Source: Candidatus Pelagisphaera phototrophica
GTDB lineage: Bacteria > Verrucomicrobiota > Verrucomicrobiia > Opitutales > Opitutaceae
Assembly: GCF_014529625.1 (NCBI RefSeq)
Contig: NZ_CP076039.1
Coordinates: forward strand, 3,596,001-3,660,000
Direction of reading: 5' to 3'
DNA: 64,000 nucleotides
A model generated the notes under the pieces. It saw only the letters and a list, made by a program, of their open reading frames with translations. It was not told where the DNA came from and did no database searches. Within the stretch, counting starts at the first letter, position 1. Each line of letters opens with the position of its first letter. This document shows positions 16,936 to 26,548 of the stretch, one piece after another. The translations under genes were made by a program, and so were the position numbers.

Positions 16936-17088
16936 TTATCCCATGGAAATTGTCAGGGTGACAGTAGTGCCTATTAACTTCTCGGTTAGAATATCCATAT
17001 GCCCGTTGTTGGATTCAAGCAAGCGACGAAAAGCGACCAAACTAGCATCTGATTTCGCACTCCAATCTCGAGGTGTTATATGATCTGT
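16936..17088 (-). pseudogene. Possible remnant of a sensor-kinase-like C-terminus
   Basis: Inside the 440-base gap between holB and the aminotransferase. The minus strand has a 50-codon open frame with no good start, reading AKSDASLVAFRRLLESNNGH then MDILTEKLIGTTVTLTISMG before the stop. The run R-x-L-E-x-x-x-G-x-(I/M)-x-(I/V)...G-T-T-V-T-L-T resembles the end of a GHKL ATPase domain. Suggestive only; nothing else was recognised in 16910-17349. Confidence 0.25.
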
Positions 17089-17349
17089 CTACTTAAATCC
17101 CTTAAAATCGTCAACCAACATACATCAGGGGTAAAGGGTATGGTGTCCATCACACACAAAGTACCAAAATGCTCGCCTGAATCGCGATGCAACAGAACAA
17201 GCAAATAGAGCAGGATCTGTATATGACCCTTGACGAGGAGAGCCGAGGTTGGACGGGCACTTTTACTCGAACTGAAAGGTAGAGGACGATCTCCGATTAC
17301 CCATTTTCGAGTTTGTCAGGCGAGTGCTCGGAGATCACCCGCTACCTTT

Positions 17350-18459
17350 TCACAAAACCGTCTTCAGCGCCTCAACAAGCCGATCAACCGAGCTTCGCTG
17401 TGCATTACACGCCATCAAACCGATTCGCCAGATTTTGCCTGCGAGTGGACCCAGGCCCGCACCGACTTCAATCTGATGATCGTTGAGGAGTTTGCCGCGG
17501 ATGACCGCATCGTCTAATCCGCGGGGAAGGTAGAGGGTCGTCAACGGGTTTAATCGTTCTCCTAGTGGAACGACCGGCTCAAATCCGAATACGGCCAATT
17601 CCGACCTCAAGTAAGCTGCCGCATCCTCATGCCGTTCCCATCGGGTTTGGAGGCCTTCAGCGAGGATTTTGTTCAATCCGGCTTCTAGGGCGAACACCAT
17701 ACTAATCGGCGCGGTGTGGTGATAGCTCCGGCCACCTTCCCCATCAACATAGGCCAAAATCGCGTCCAGATCGAAGTAAAAGCTGGGTGTCGGTTTCGAG
17801 CGCTGGCGATAGACCTCAAGTGCTCGCTCGGAAACCGTGACCGGAGCTAATCCCGGAGGCACCCCAATGCATTTTTGCGTTCCAGAGAAAACGAGGTCGG
17901 CCCCCCATTTATCGATGTGAACCGGCATACCGGCGAGGGATGTAACGCAGTCAACAAACAGCAGGGACCCCGCATCGCGACAAGCATCTCCAATGCCACT
18001 CATTGGCTGATAAACGCCCGTGGACGTTTCCCCATTAACCAGAGCCGCAATTTTGGGGGAGTTCTCTTTGACGACTTGGCAAAAGGTCTCGGAGTCGATG
18101 GCTCTTCCCCATTCTTGCTCCATGCGGATAACTTTCGCTCCCAATTTTTCAGACAAGGCAGCCACACGTCCGCCAAACACGCCGTTGACCCCCACGACGA
18201 TTTTATCTCCGGGTTCAAGGAAGTTCGCCAAAAGAAACTCCATACCGGCACTACCCGTCGCAGAAATCGGAAACGTAACCGTATTCTTAGTATCGAAGAC
18301 TTGGCGAAGTTGACCTTTTACAGTCTCCATAACCGCAATGAATCCTGGATCCAAGTGACCCAGCAAAGGTCGTGAAAGCGCTTCGCGAACATCCTCAGAA
18401 ATATTGCACGGCCCTGGGCCGAGGAGTAGAGTTTCTAGCGTTGGTGTTTTCACTGTCAT
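17350..18459 (-). CDS. Alanine-glyoxylate aminotransferase family PLP enzyme
   Basis: Class V fold-type I aminotransferase, 369 residues. N-terminal LLLGPGPCNISEDVREALSR and GHLDPGFIAVMETV are diagnostic for the serine-pyruvate/alanine-glyoxylate group, then FPISATGSAGMEFLLANFLE, NGETSTGVYQP, LLFVDCVTSLAGMPVHID (Asp for the pyridine nitrogen) and the PLP-lysine motif FSGTQKCIGVPPGLAP. The C-terminal RIGLMACNAQ carries the carboxylate-binding Arg. The frame extends to a GTG at 18495, but ATG at 18459 matches family starts. It makes glycine from glyoxylate with alanine or serine as donor. Monocistronic as far as can be seen. Confidence 0.93.
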   Translation of the reverse strand: MTVKTPTLETLLLGPGPCNISEDVREALSRPLLGHLDPGFIAVMETVKGQLRQVFDTKNTVTFPISATGSAGMEFLLANFLEPGDKIVVGVNGVFGGRVAALSEKLGAKVIRMEQEWGRAIDSETFCQVVKENSPKIAALVNGETSTGVYQPMSGIGDACRDAGSLLFVDCVTSLAGMPVHIDKWGADLVFSGTQKCIGVPPGLAPVTVSERALEVYRQRSKPTPSFYFDLDAILAYVDGEGGRSYHHTAPISMVFALEAGLNKILAEGLQTRWERHEDAAAYLRSELAVFGFEPVVPLGERLNPLTTLYLPRGLDDAVIRGKLLNDHQIEVGAGLGPLAGKIWRIGLMACNAQRSSVDRLVEALKTVL

Positions 18460-18561
18460 AAAGGTATTGGGATTCTTGGTGCTTCGAACGTTCACCTCTC
18501 CCGCGTACGAAATAAAGGAAAAAATCTAAGTACACTATTTGTTGAGAAATAGGGGATACCG

Positions 18562-18882
18562 CTGAACTCCCGTCTTCGCTGGCCCATCAACCTTCTCGGA
18601 ACCGATTACGGAAAATGGATCAACGCCGTAAACTCTGCCCTTGATGAACTCAGCCCTGACGAACAAGTGGCTGTCTGGGGAAGAAATACCGCACGCATCA
18701 CTGACTCCCTCGATGAAGCAATGATGATCAGTGAAGACGCACATCAAGATTTTGTACTTATTGACGGTCGCATGAACGAGACGATCATTGAACCCGGCTA
18801 TCCTAGACCGCTTCCTTCGCTATGCCCAACTTATCAAAATAAAAGGCAAAAGCTACCGGTTGAGAAATCAGTCTTGCCCTAA
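18562..18882 (+). pseudogene. Unassigned coding-like stretch without a proper start
   Basis: An open frame from just after a TAG (18553-18555) to the stop at 18880-18882, with no ATG near its 5' end; the first usable start is GTG at 18667. It reads like protein (RWPINLLGTDYGKWINAVNS, then EQVAVWGRNTARITDSLDEA, FVLIDGRMNETIIEPGYPRP) but I do not recognise the family. It lies at the edge of the AT-rich accessory region and may be the truncated end of an older gene. The stretch 18883-19160 holds another open frame (18889-19164, overlapping the next start by ATGA) rich in K, T and R with no recognisable domain. Confidence 0.22.
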
Positions 18883-19160
18883 AACCGCATGAAACTCATT
18901 AAAACCTCACGTTCACTTGGAGCCTTTCGAAACGATGACGGCAGGTGCACTTTGAAACAATTTTTGACACTCAAGGGCGTATCAACTAAGAAGCGCCTAG
19001 CAGACTCATTACGGAACATTTTTCCTAAAGAAACCTCACGCAGTACAATTACACATAATAAGCCACTGGACCGAAATACACGACCTAATCCTATAACCGT
19101 TGAAACCCAAAACACACCTAAAAAGACCAAAGGCACTTTATCTCCACGAAAAATACTGGT

Positions 19161-20312
19161 ATGAATAAAAATGGTTTTCGCATCAGCAGAGGAACAAATA
19201 TCTCCCATCTATTCGTCGACAAGCACCTTCCACGCGGCGACCGAAAAAGCTATTTCAACGAAAGAGACATTTCTCAGATTCTGAAACTCGGCTTTGACCA
19301 TATCAGAATACCTTTCGTTGAAGATCGATTATGGTTTAGTAATGGTGAAAAAAACGCCGAAGCATTCTCGCAACTTAATCATGTAGTAAACCAATCAATC
19401 AAGGCAGGCCTCAAGGTTATCCTATGTTTTCAGGAACTTAAATCACACCAATTTTCTTCAATGGGTGCTATAACACCGGCACTATTTTTAGACTCAAACG
19501 AAGTTGACCTCTTTTGTGATAAATGGTCCGAATTGTCCTCACATTTCAAAAGCACGCCAGAGAGTTCCTTAGCCTATGAATTGCTTAACGAACCCCTCGC
19601 CCCTTCGGACGAAGACTGGAACAATGTGCTAGCCCAGATCTACAATTTCATTCGAAAGAAAGAACCAAACAGAACGCTCGTAATTGGTCCAAACTTTTTT
19701 CAATGGCCAGTAAAGATGAAGCATCTAAAACTAGATGCAAGAGATCAAAACATCATCCGATCTTTCCACTTCTACCACCCCCACCTATTCACTCATAATA
19801 AAACTCCCTGGAGTGCTACGGGAAAATATGAAGGTCCTGTCACCTACCCCGGTCGCCCTGTTCCAAAGCAATTCGAAAAAGAGCTAGAATCCCTAGGACC
19901 CTACCCGAAAAGGGAAAACCTACCCGTCACCTTAACTATCATACAGAATATACTAAAAGACGTCGATAGCAACCCCAAACAGGCAATGCATCCAATCCAT
20001 TGCGGAGAATTTGGCTGTTACCATAAAGTACCCCTGGAATTACAAAAACTCTGGTTCTACGACGTAGTCAGTTCATTCGAAAAAGCGGGGATAGCTTGGA
20101 CACAATGGGACTGGAAAGGGAATTTTGGAATTCTCGACAAGGATACCTGGAGACCATCAGGAATCCATCTAGCAATGGGATTGAATACCCCGAAATGGGG
20201 TTTTCCAAAAATTCCAGGCTCAACTCTAAAAGAAAAGCTGAGGCATCGGGCTTCGAGAGTATTGGCTAAGTTCCCACCGCTATACACTCTCCTCAAAACC
20301 ATTAAGAAATAA
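19161..20312 (+). CDS. Glycoside hydrolase family 5-like protein (cellulase fold)
   Basis: 383-residue TIM-barrel hydrolase of the GH5/clan A kind. ISRGTNISHLFVDKHL at the N-terminus corresponds to the GH5 start (RGxN), FDHIRIPF is the conserved barrel strand, YELLNEP gives the acid/base Glu144, HFYHPHLF the substrate-binding His, and HCGEFG the nucleophile Glu283; WTQWDWKGNFGIL is the usual C-terminal strand. No signal peptide is present, so the protein is either cytoplasmic or exported differently; an intracellular role on glycan intermediates is possible given the glycosyltransferase operon nearby. Lower GC than the flanking core genes. Directly followed by an IS3 remnant. Confidence 0.85.
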   Translation: MNKNGFRISRGTNISHLFVDKHLPRGDRKSYFNERDISQILKLGFDHIRIPFVEDRLWFSNGEKNAEAFSQLNHVVNQSIKAGLKVILCFQELKSHQFSSMGAITPALFLDSNEVDLFCDKWSELSSHFKSTPESSLAYELLNEPLAPSDEDWNNVLAQIYNFIRKKEPNRTLVIGPNFFQWPVKMKHLKLDARDQNIIRSFHFYHPHLFTHNKTPWSATGKYEGPVTYPGRPVPKQFEKELESLGPYPKRENLPVTLTIIQNILKDVDSNPKQAMHPIHCGEFGCYHKVPLELQKLWFYDVVSSFEKAGIAWTQWDWKGNFGILDKDTWRPSGIHLAMGLNTPKWGFPKIPGSTLKEKLRHRASRVLAKFPPLYTLLKTIKK

Positions 20313-20329
20313 GCGAAAGCGAAGGACTG

Positions 20330-20782
20330 TGCTCGGCGGAGCAGACGTGCTCGATTCTGGAGGTGTCGCGCTCGGGCTACTACAACTGGAAAAGCCGCAA
20401 ACATTCGTCTATGGACCGCGAGAGCGGTCTTTCAAAAGAAGCTATATCCAAGACATACCGGCTGTCGAAGGGGCGTTTCGGGTATCGTCCAATCCAAGCT
20501 CACTTGCGGGAAAAAAGCTTTGGCTACGGGAGAGATCGCGCTTTGCGGCTGACTCGCGAAATCGGCATCCAGGACGAACAGAGCAATCGCTACAAGCCTT
20601 ATGGAACCGACATCCCACACGACCACGGCAGCCTGAACCTGCTCAAAGCCAACCGCAAGCCCAGCACGCTGGACGAGGTCTGTTTAGCTGCCACCACTTA
20701 CCCAAAGATCGATGAGCAGTTGTTGTACTCGGCGACAGTCATGGACTTGTTCAGCCGGCGGATCCGGGGCCGGAGCGTTTAG
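20330..20782 (+). pseudogene. IS3-family transposase OrfB remnant
   Basis: The frame entered at about 20336 reads SILEVSRSGYYNWKSR, then RFGYRPIQAHLREKSFGYGR and RALRLTREIGIQDEQSNRY, the HTH_21 part of an IS3/IS150-type OrfB, then jumps to TYPKIDEQLLYSATVMDLFS (the first DDE strand, normally TDEGWLYLAAVIDLFSR) and ends after RRIRGRSV. Roughly 60 residues between the two blocks are missing and everything after the first catalytic Asp is lost; no OrfA or terminal repeat is visible. A dead insertion sequence marking recombination at this edge of the accessory region. Confidence 0.8.
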
Positions 20783-21388
20783 GCAAGCAGCGCCGCCAGC
20801 AGTGATGTCCGGCTCCAAGTTCATCAACTTCACGCTTCCGCACCGTTTTCAATTCCCATTGAGATCGCAACGAAGCACCGCTTTAACGCCAAGCCAAGAA
20901 TACTATTCTCAAGATCGAGCCGAATTCCCACCTATGGATCGATAGCAAAGAAAGGATTTAAAAAGCGGTCGAAAGGAGCAGACGTTAGCTTAAAACTATA
21001 CGGTTAGTAGACTCTGGTTAGAGTAATATCTTAAAAGTTAATTCGAGCTCGATTCAGTAGTAAAATTGTGAGGTCTTCACAACATAAGTTAATTAAAAAC
21101 ATTTAGAACGTTTTAAATAACTAACATAAACGTGGAACCCTTATGATCACTTGATCCGTCTTATCGGATATCCTTTTTAGATCGACTAGTCGAGGTAGGC
21201 ATTCGCTACTAACTAATCTGCTGTAAGAGCTTGGCCTGCTTGGTTTCCAATATCCAAATGGTGTCGATTATGTATCGGTTAGAATATACCCTAAAAGTTG
21301 ATAAATATACCTTATAAATTAGTTTATATATTTGATCAGATTATATTTATAGGATAGTTACACGTCACTAATAATTCGAAAGCATCAA
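20783..21388. other. Gene-free AT-rich stretch
   Basis: About 600 bases between the IS3 remnant and the stop of the GH2-like gene. Strongly AT-rich after 21000 (for example the TATA-rich run at 21300-21355). No ORF, RNA gene or clear hairpin recognised. Confidence 0.5.
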
Positions 21389-22849
21389 TCAACTTGTCTT
21401 TGTTGGACCTAAATCACAGGGGATCAAAGTTGGTAGATCGTTTTCAAATTTTTTATCTATTTCTTTCTTTTCTTTGGGTTTAACACGGCCAACCGTAAAA
21501 ATAGTATTTGAATAGGCAACATAATCTTCGCCCTCTGCCGCAAACGCATGTATTCGATATATACCATTTTCTTTCGGTGCTCTAAAGGTTATCTTTGCGC
21601 CTTCTTCTCCCACGATAAGCCCCTCCAAAAGCACTAATTTTTTTATACTTTTTCCATATACCTTTTTTCCAAGTCCATTGCGAATCTCCCAACTGTAATC
21701 AATCTCTCGCTCAGAAGCATTTTCTACGAACACCGATGCCTCATACAGTTGTCCGCCCTCTAACCCGACAGATAGGCTTTCGTTCTCTTTTAGCGATTTT
21801 TTTTCTTTCCTACGTACGAATTGAACTTTTTTTATTTTTGCACCGTTCGGATTTTCGATGTTTGGTCTGCTTAGCTCCAGAGTAGGTTCCCTAATTAAAT
21901 CTCCGCCCCACACAACCGCAAGGGCACCAATGGAATCCGTCTTACGATCTTCATGTAGCAATCCCCAGTAAGTTGAACTTTGCTCATCTCTGTCACCCCA
22001 GAAAAAAACAATACCTCCAACACAAAGGTTTCTTGAGCTCTCCAGGACCCGGCATCTCTCACCAATAAGTCTGCTCTTTTCAAAACTCGTAGACTCCACT
22101 CTTGCTGTCCGGTGCCCTTTCCAATTTTTACTCCACCATCCATCGATCCCCCACTCTGTTATTAATATTGGCTTTTTCCACACAGAGATGGCCGTTAACA
22201 AATTTTCTTTCATTTTTTCATACGTATTTAGTCCAATATAGTCCAAGTTTTGGCTGTACTCTACGATTTCACTAAGCTTCTGCTCCACGTTAAACGGAGA
22301 TACCGCGTAGCCCACAAGATGGTCGGGGTCTTCCTTTTTAATTTTTTTCGCTATTTTATCTAATCTTTCCCAAACGTTTTTATTATACCCACCCTCCATC
22401 ACATCTGAGCCAGGGATAATTGCGTGCTCATTACCCAAGGACCACATTAATATTCCCGGATGATGCTTTAACTTATTAACAATTTCGATAATTTTCATCT
22501 CTAGCTCTTTTACTTGAGCTTCACAATCCCAATCCATCCCGTCTCGTTGATGAAGTATCGGCAAGTTCACGTGAGAATACAATCCGCTATCATAAGCTTT
22601 ACGGATCAAATCCAGATTAGCTTCTATTCTTACTACATTACCGCCAATCTTTTTAAACAACTCTGGACGACTGACTTTATGATGCATGACTGCTCCCCTG
22701 ATAAAGAAGCTGTTTCCGTTCTTTTTCAGAACCCATGCTCCCTCTTCTTTAACGAAGGCCCAAATTGGATCTTCGCTTTTGTGAAGGAAGAAAGATACAA
22801 ATGCGACGACGCCAACAACAATAGCATAGTATACAATAAATTTTTTCAT
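21389..22849 (-). CDS. Membrane-anchored glycoside hydrolase family 2-like protein (TIM barrel)
   Basis: 486 residues: an N-terminal membrane anchor (about 4-21, FIVYYAIVVGVVAFVSFF), a short beta segment, then a GH2-type catalytic barrel: FFIRGAVMHHKVSRPELFKK (cf. KLRGVNRHE of beta-galactosidases), PGILMWSLGNEH with acid/base Glu141, YIGLNTYE, and the nucleophile in KPILITEWGIDGWWS (Glu232). A C-terminal beta-sandwich (about 350-460) follows. Catalytic residues are intact. It faces the periplasm. Separated by 423 bases from the ABC-transporter gene on the same strand, so probably its own transcript. Base composition is AT-rich with many A-runs, unlike the core genes. Substrate unknown; a role in trimming the product of the neighbouring operon is speculation. 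Confidence 0.78.
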   Translation of the reverse strand: MKKFIVYYAIVVGVVAFVSFFLHKSEDPIWAFVKEEGAWVLKKNGNSFFIRGAVMHHKVSRPELFKKIGGNVVRIEANLDLIRKAYDSGLYSHVNLPILHQRDGMDWDCEAQVKELEMKIIEIVNKLKHHPGILMWSLGNEHAIIPGSDVMEGGYNKNVWERLDKIAKKIKKEDPDHLVGYAVSPFNVEQKLSEIVEYSQNLDYIGLNTYEKMKENLLTAISVWKKPILITEWGIDGWWSKNWKGHRTARVESTSFEKSRLIGERCRVLESSRNLCVGGIVFFWGDRDEQSSTYWGLLHEDRKTDSIGALAVVWGGDLIREPTLELSRPNIENPNGAKIKKVQFVRRKEKKSLKENESLSVGLEGGQLYEASVFVENASEREIDYSWEIRNGLGKKVYGKSIKKLVLLEGLIVGEEGAKITFRAPKENGIYRIHAFAAEGEDYVAYSNTIFTVGRVKPKEKKEIDKKFENDLPTLIPCDLGPTKTS

Positions 22850-23272
22850 TTCTACATTATTAATTTTTTTAAACGTGACTAACCTTGCATTAAAAACATT
22901 ATTATACGACTTGACTTTCCCGTGTTCGCGATGCCCTAAATTCTAAAGTTAGACCGAATCAGGTGTCCCTACACTTGGCGCTCTGAAATCTAAATACAAG
23001 CCAATAAGGGATCATCTTCTTTAACTATTTTTATTTAATATAAAATTTTTTTGTATATCCACAGAAGAGCATCTTTATACTATTGTATTAGTTGTATATT
23101 TCTGGATAGTAAAACCGCTTGGATTAACTATGAATCGTACACCAACATCCGGGTGCCACCGTCTCCGTGATTCTCTTTTATAACCCACCACTTTAGCGAA
23201 TAAAGGCTTCGGTTGTAAGAAGTTCGTCTCTCCGTATCTAGAAGTGGAAAATTATTTTTGGATTCACAAACT
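22850..23272. other. AT-rich intergenic stretch
   Basis: 423 bases upstream of the GH2-like gene and downstream of the ABC exporter. AT-rich with several T/A runs (around 23040 and 23250). No ORF with a recognisable product, no tRNA, no convincing terminator. Confidence 0.5.
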
Positions 23273-24925
23273 TTAGTATACTTTATTCAACCTGTGGTTC
23301 TCTATCTTAAAGATTTCATCAGCATACTTAGAAATCGTGCATTCATGAGATATAATAAAAGTAGTTCTGTTTAATTTATCGTTAGCTAGCGCGTCTAATA
23401 GTTTATTAACCGATGCATCACTCAAATGATTAGTTGGCTCATCTAATATTAATACTTTTGGTTTTCGCAATAATGCACGACTAATGGTAATTAGCTGTTT
23501 CTCCCCTCCTGAAATCAATTCCCCAACATCATCGAGATTAGTGTTATAGCCATTCGGTAAGTTTTTTATAAAATCGTGCGCATTTGTTTTAGTCGTACAT
23601 TCAATTACTTCCTCCATTGTCGACTTGTTAGAACCGTATATAAGATTCTCGTAAATGGATCCTCGAAACAGGAGCGGAATTTGCGGAACGATCGCTATCC
23701 CAGATCTTAAATCACTCATTTTGATTTCATCAAAGGGGATTCCTTCTGCCGCCAGAAAACCATCTCCAGGTCGGTAAAATCCCATGACCAAATTCGTGAT
23801 AGTGCTTTTACCTGAACCATTCGGCCCCAACAATAACGTAATCTTGCCTGGAGCTAGCTCCATGGACGCGTTTTCCAAAACAATATTACTACCATAACTG
23901 AAACAGATATTATTTAATCGTATATTTCCTTTGAAATTTATTGGGGCGGTACCCGTATACGGTAAAGACTTCTTCGTGTCCACTAATTGGAAAACCCCGT
24001 TAAGCGATTCATTACCGGACACCAATAACGGTATCGCGGCTATCAGGGGATTAAAATAAGTCTGCAAAAACTTAGCACCAATATAAAAGGACAATAATTC
24101 ACCCAAGCTTATAAGACCGATAGATATCAAATAGCTTCCCGTAAACAGAGTAATAATTCCACAAAATCCAGTTATAAAATTTTGAAAAACACCATAATCT
24201 GCTTTTTGGATATCCATATCCACATGTCGCTTCAGGTATTCATCTAGGTTATTTTGTTGTTCTCTTAATTCAGTCGCTTCTGCATTTTGCTGCCTCGTTA
24301 ATTCGGCCATCGATAAAACAAACCACAATTTTTTAGCCAAGAACTGAAAAGACTTACGGTGTAAATCGACTTTTTTCCTTATTTTTTCCGAGCAAAATCG
24401 TGTTACGATTACTTGAATAGGGGATAATAAAATTAGTAAGACAAATAGGCGCCACTCGATGTTAATTAAAACACCCGCGAGGACGCACGAAGCGAACAAA
24501 GAAGGTAAAAAGGTGGAGATCAACACATTCGCTATTGCTCCGATACGATCAACGTCAGCAAGAAATATCGTGTGCGTTTTCCCGGTATCAAGGTTTTTAA
24601 TATAATCGAGAGGAAGTCTGTAGTAACGCGAGATCAAGTCCTCTCTGATCTCTTTCAACAGCTTGGCCCCAGTATTTATTGACATGCGACTTATGACAAG
24701 CCTCAAGCTTGCTCCGGTAAATATTAAACCTAATAAGGATAAGCAAGCATATAGTAGAGTCTTTAGATTACCTTCAGGTATAACCGTATCAATTAAGTAA
24801 TTAACTACAAAAATTATAGGAAATACCGCGATCGATTGCATAATCGAAAGTATAATTATGATGGAGATTTGCTTGTATTTATTCCTGTAGAAGCTTAAGT
24901 AATAACTCCACGCACTTTTATTCAT
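23273..24925 (-). CDS. ABC transporter, fused permease and ATPase (exporter type)
   Basis: 550 residues: an exporter-type transmembrane domain with six helices (about 20-310), then a nucleotide-binding domain with Walker A LLLGPNGSGKSTI, Q-loop VPQIPLLFRGSIYENL, signature LISGGEKQLITISRAL, Walker B KVLILDEPTNHL and the switch His in IISHE. No peptidase C39 domain. ATG at 24925 has an AAGAGA ribosome-binding site; the longer frame starts with TTG. Overall shape is MsbA/LtnT-like. It is the last gene of a nine-gene minus-strand operon that also encodes a PqqD-type chaperone, an HprK-like kinase and glycosyltransferases, so export of a peptide or glycan made by that operon is the likely job. Confidence 0.9.
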   Translation of the reverse strand: MNKSAWSYYLSFYRNKYKQISIIIILSIMQSIAVFPIIFVVNYLIDTVIPEGNLKTLLYACLSLLGLIFTGASLRLVISRMSINTGAKLLKEIREDLISRYYRLPLDYIKNLDTGKTHTIFLADVDRIGAIANVLISTFLPSLFASCVLAGVLINIEWRLFVLLILLSPIQVIVTRFCSEKIRKKVDLHRKSFQFLAKKLWFVLSMAELTRQQNAEATELREQQNNLDEYLKRHVDMDIQKADYGVFQNFITGFCGIITLFTGSYLISIGLISLGELLSFYIGAKFLQTYFNPLIAAIPLLVSGNESLNGVFQLVDTKKSLPYTGTAPINFKGNIRLNNICFSYGSNIVLENASMELAPGKITLLLGPNGSGKSTITNLVMGFYRPGDGFLAAEGIPFDEIKMSDLRSGIAIVPQIPLLFRGSIYENLIYGSNKSTMEEVIECTTKTNAHDFIKNLPNGYNTNLDDVGELISGGEKQLITISRALLRKPKVLILDEPTNHLSDASVNKLLDALANDKLNRTTFIISHECTISKYADEIFKIENHRLNKVY

Positions 24926-24958
24926 AATGGAATCTCTTCGGTTTAGTTTCAAACTTCC

Positions 24959-26542
24959 TCAAACACCTTCGCCCACTGATCCAAAATCTTCCGTTTGAAC
25001 GGATGCCAGCGTTGGAATCTCGTAAGTCTGCGGAAGCTTTTTAGTTAGTTTTAAGGACACGAGTTCGCGGTATGATTGCAGCATCTTTTTTGATTTAAAA
25101 AGCTTGCAGGCTCGTTCGTACGCATTCTGCCCCATTTTCTCACCGTTCCTAATTCGTGGACCCCATGTTTCTATAACGGAAGATATCTGTTCCGACGCCA
25201 GAGTCGGATTCGCTCGCGGATCAGGGATCAAAAACCCAGTGGAGCCGAGAGCTTCAGGTATTCCGCTTACATTACTTGCGATTACCGGTAAACGCTTCGC
25301 CATTGCTTCGATTACCGAGAGCGGCATCCCTTCGTACTGAGAAGGTAAAACAAAGAGGTCCGAGGCATCCAAGACATCCTCGATATCATTCCGAGAACCA
25401 AGAAAATGTATTGAATCATCCACTCCCATTTCAGCAGCCATTGAACGAAAGCGATTCTCTAGGGTACCATTGCCGATCCAAACAAACTGGAGCTCTGGCC
25501 AGATAGTAGTATTCTTTAAAATTTCAATCGCCGATAGCAGGTACTGGTACCCTTTCATAACCTCCATGCGACCAATTGTCGTACAAACCACAGCGTTCTT
25601 CGAAATTTCTAACTCTTTACGAATACGCAATCGAGTGGATAGGTCGCGTTTCTGAAAAAATTTGTCAGGACGCCCATTATAAATGACTCGGCCTTTGTTG
25701 ACTGGGAGAGAGAAATTGGCTCGTAGATCGATAAGGTTCTTGTTGGATACAGACACAAGCTCTTCGGCATTTTCGAAAACTAGTCGCAAGTCACCCATGA
25801 GCGGGGCTCTTTCCACCCTCCACTGTTTATTTACGCAATGAGTAAGAATGACAAAGGGTATTCCCATTTCTATCGCCTTCTTTTTGGCGTGAAGGCTTGA
25901 AAACGGTGAACCGTCTGAGAAAAACACCAGATCAGGTTTAACCACTGAAAAGAGATCTTGGCAATCTTCGAGCGAGAGCCCTTTTATATCTGTAGCAGCA
26001 TAGAGATTTTCCTCCCCTAACCAATAGTGCTCAATCCCGAGTCTCATACGTTCAGCTACCAGCGAATGCTCCGCGAAGGGCTGGGCGCAAACGACTCGAT
26101 AGCCGGCTTCTTCAAGATCCAGCATTATTATGTGGCTACATTGCTCCGCCCCATCTTTGCCCGAGCAATCTGAATACACTAGAATCGCTTGCCTTTCATC
26201 GTTCTTAATGCGACGAGGTCCAATTATTCCGGATAGGGATTTTTGGCGCTTCTCTACTCCGCTCGCTTTTTTCTCTCTGATCGTTTTGATTCGGTCCAAG
26301 AGCAACCGATTGTTTGGATTCCCGTCGATTGCACGCAGGCAAAGGGAGAGAGCCTCCTCAAATTCCGAACGTTCGATCAACAACGCGGAAAGCTCCAAAC
26401 ACGCTGGCACGAAAAAAGGATCAACATCAAGCGCGTTGCGATACGCTTCGACAGCCAGGTCTGCCTTGCCACGCAACAACCACACACTAGCTAACTTATA
26501 GTATGCTTCAGGTCCTTTATTAGTCTGTAATTGCTCTGGCAT
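24959..26542 (-). CDS. TPR-glycosyltransferase fusion (GT4 type)
   Basis: 527 residues. Residues about 10-85 form two to three TPR units (AYYKLASVWLLRGKADLAVE, ALDVDPFFVPACLELSALLI). From residue 110 a GT-B glycosyltransferase follows: ILVYSDCSGKDGAEQCSHII, an acceptor domain, then VVCTTIGRMEVMKGYQYLLS and the donor-binding E-x7-E region SQYEGMPLSVIEAMAKRLPV with ASNVSGIPEAL. A retaining GT4-family enzyme by these motifs; it transfers a sugar from a nucleotide-sugar donor. The TPR module is similar to those in the next two genes upstream and could hold all three enzymes on one carrier or substrate. 6 bases after the preceding gene. Confidence 0.88.
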   Translation of the reverse strand: MPEQLQTNKGPEAYYKLASVWLLRGKADLAVEAYRNALDVDPFFVPACLELSALLIERSEFEEALSLCLRAIDGNPNNRLLLDRIKTIREKKASGVEKRQKSLSGIIGPRRIKNDERQAILVYSDCSGKDGAEQCSHIIMLDLEEAGYRVVCAQPFAEHSLVAERMRLGIEHYWLGEENLYAATDIKGLSLEDCQDLFSVVKPDLVFFSDGSPFSSLHAKKKAIEMGIPFVILTHCVNKQWRVERAPLMGDLRLVFENAEELVSVSNKNLIDLRANFSLPVNKGRVIYNGRPDKFFQKRDLSTRLRIRKELEISKNAVVCTTIGRMEVMKGYQYLLSAIEILKNTTIWPELQFVWIGNGTLENRFRSMAAEMGVDDSIHFLGSRNDIEDVLDASDLFVLPSQYEGMPLSVIEAMAKRLPVIASNVSGIPEALGSTGFLIPDPRANPTLASEQISSVIETWGPRIRNGEKMGQNAYERACKLFKSKKMLQSYRELVSLKLTKKLPQTYEIPTLASVQTEDFGSVGEGV

Positions 26543-26548
26543 CTCTTA

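Noticed and set aside
18889-19164. 91-codon frame overlapping the GH5 start by ATGA
   Set aside because: The overlap is suggestive, but the product is low-complexity K/T/R-rich with no domain and no ribosome-binding site.
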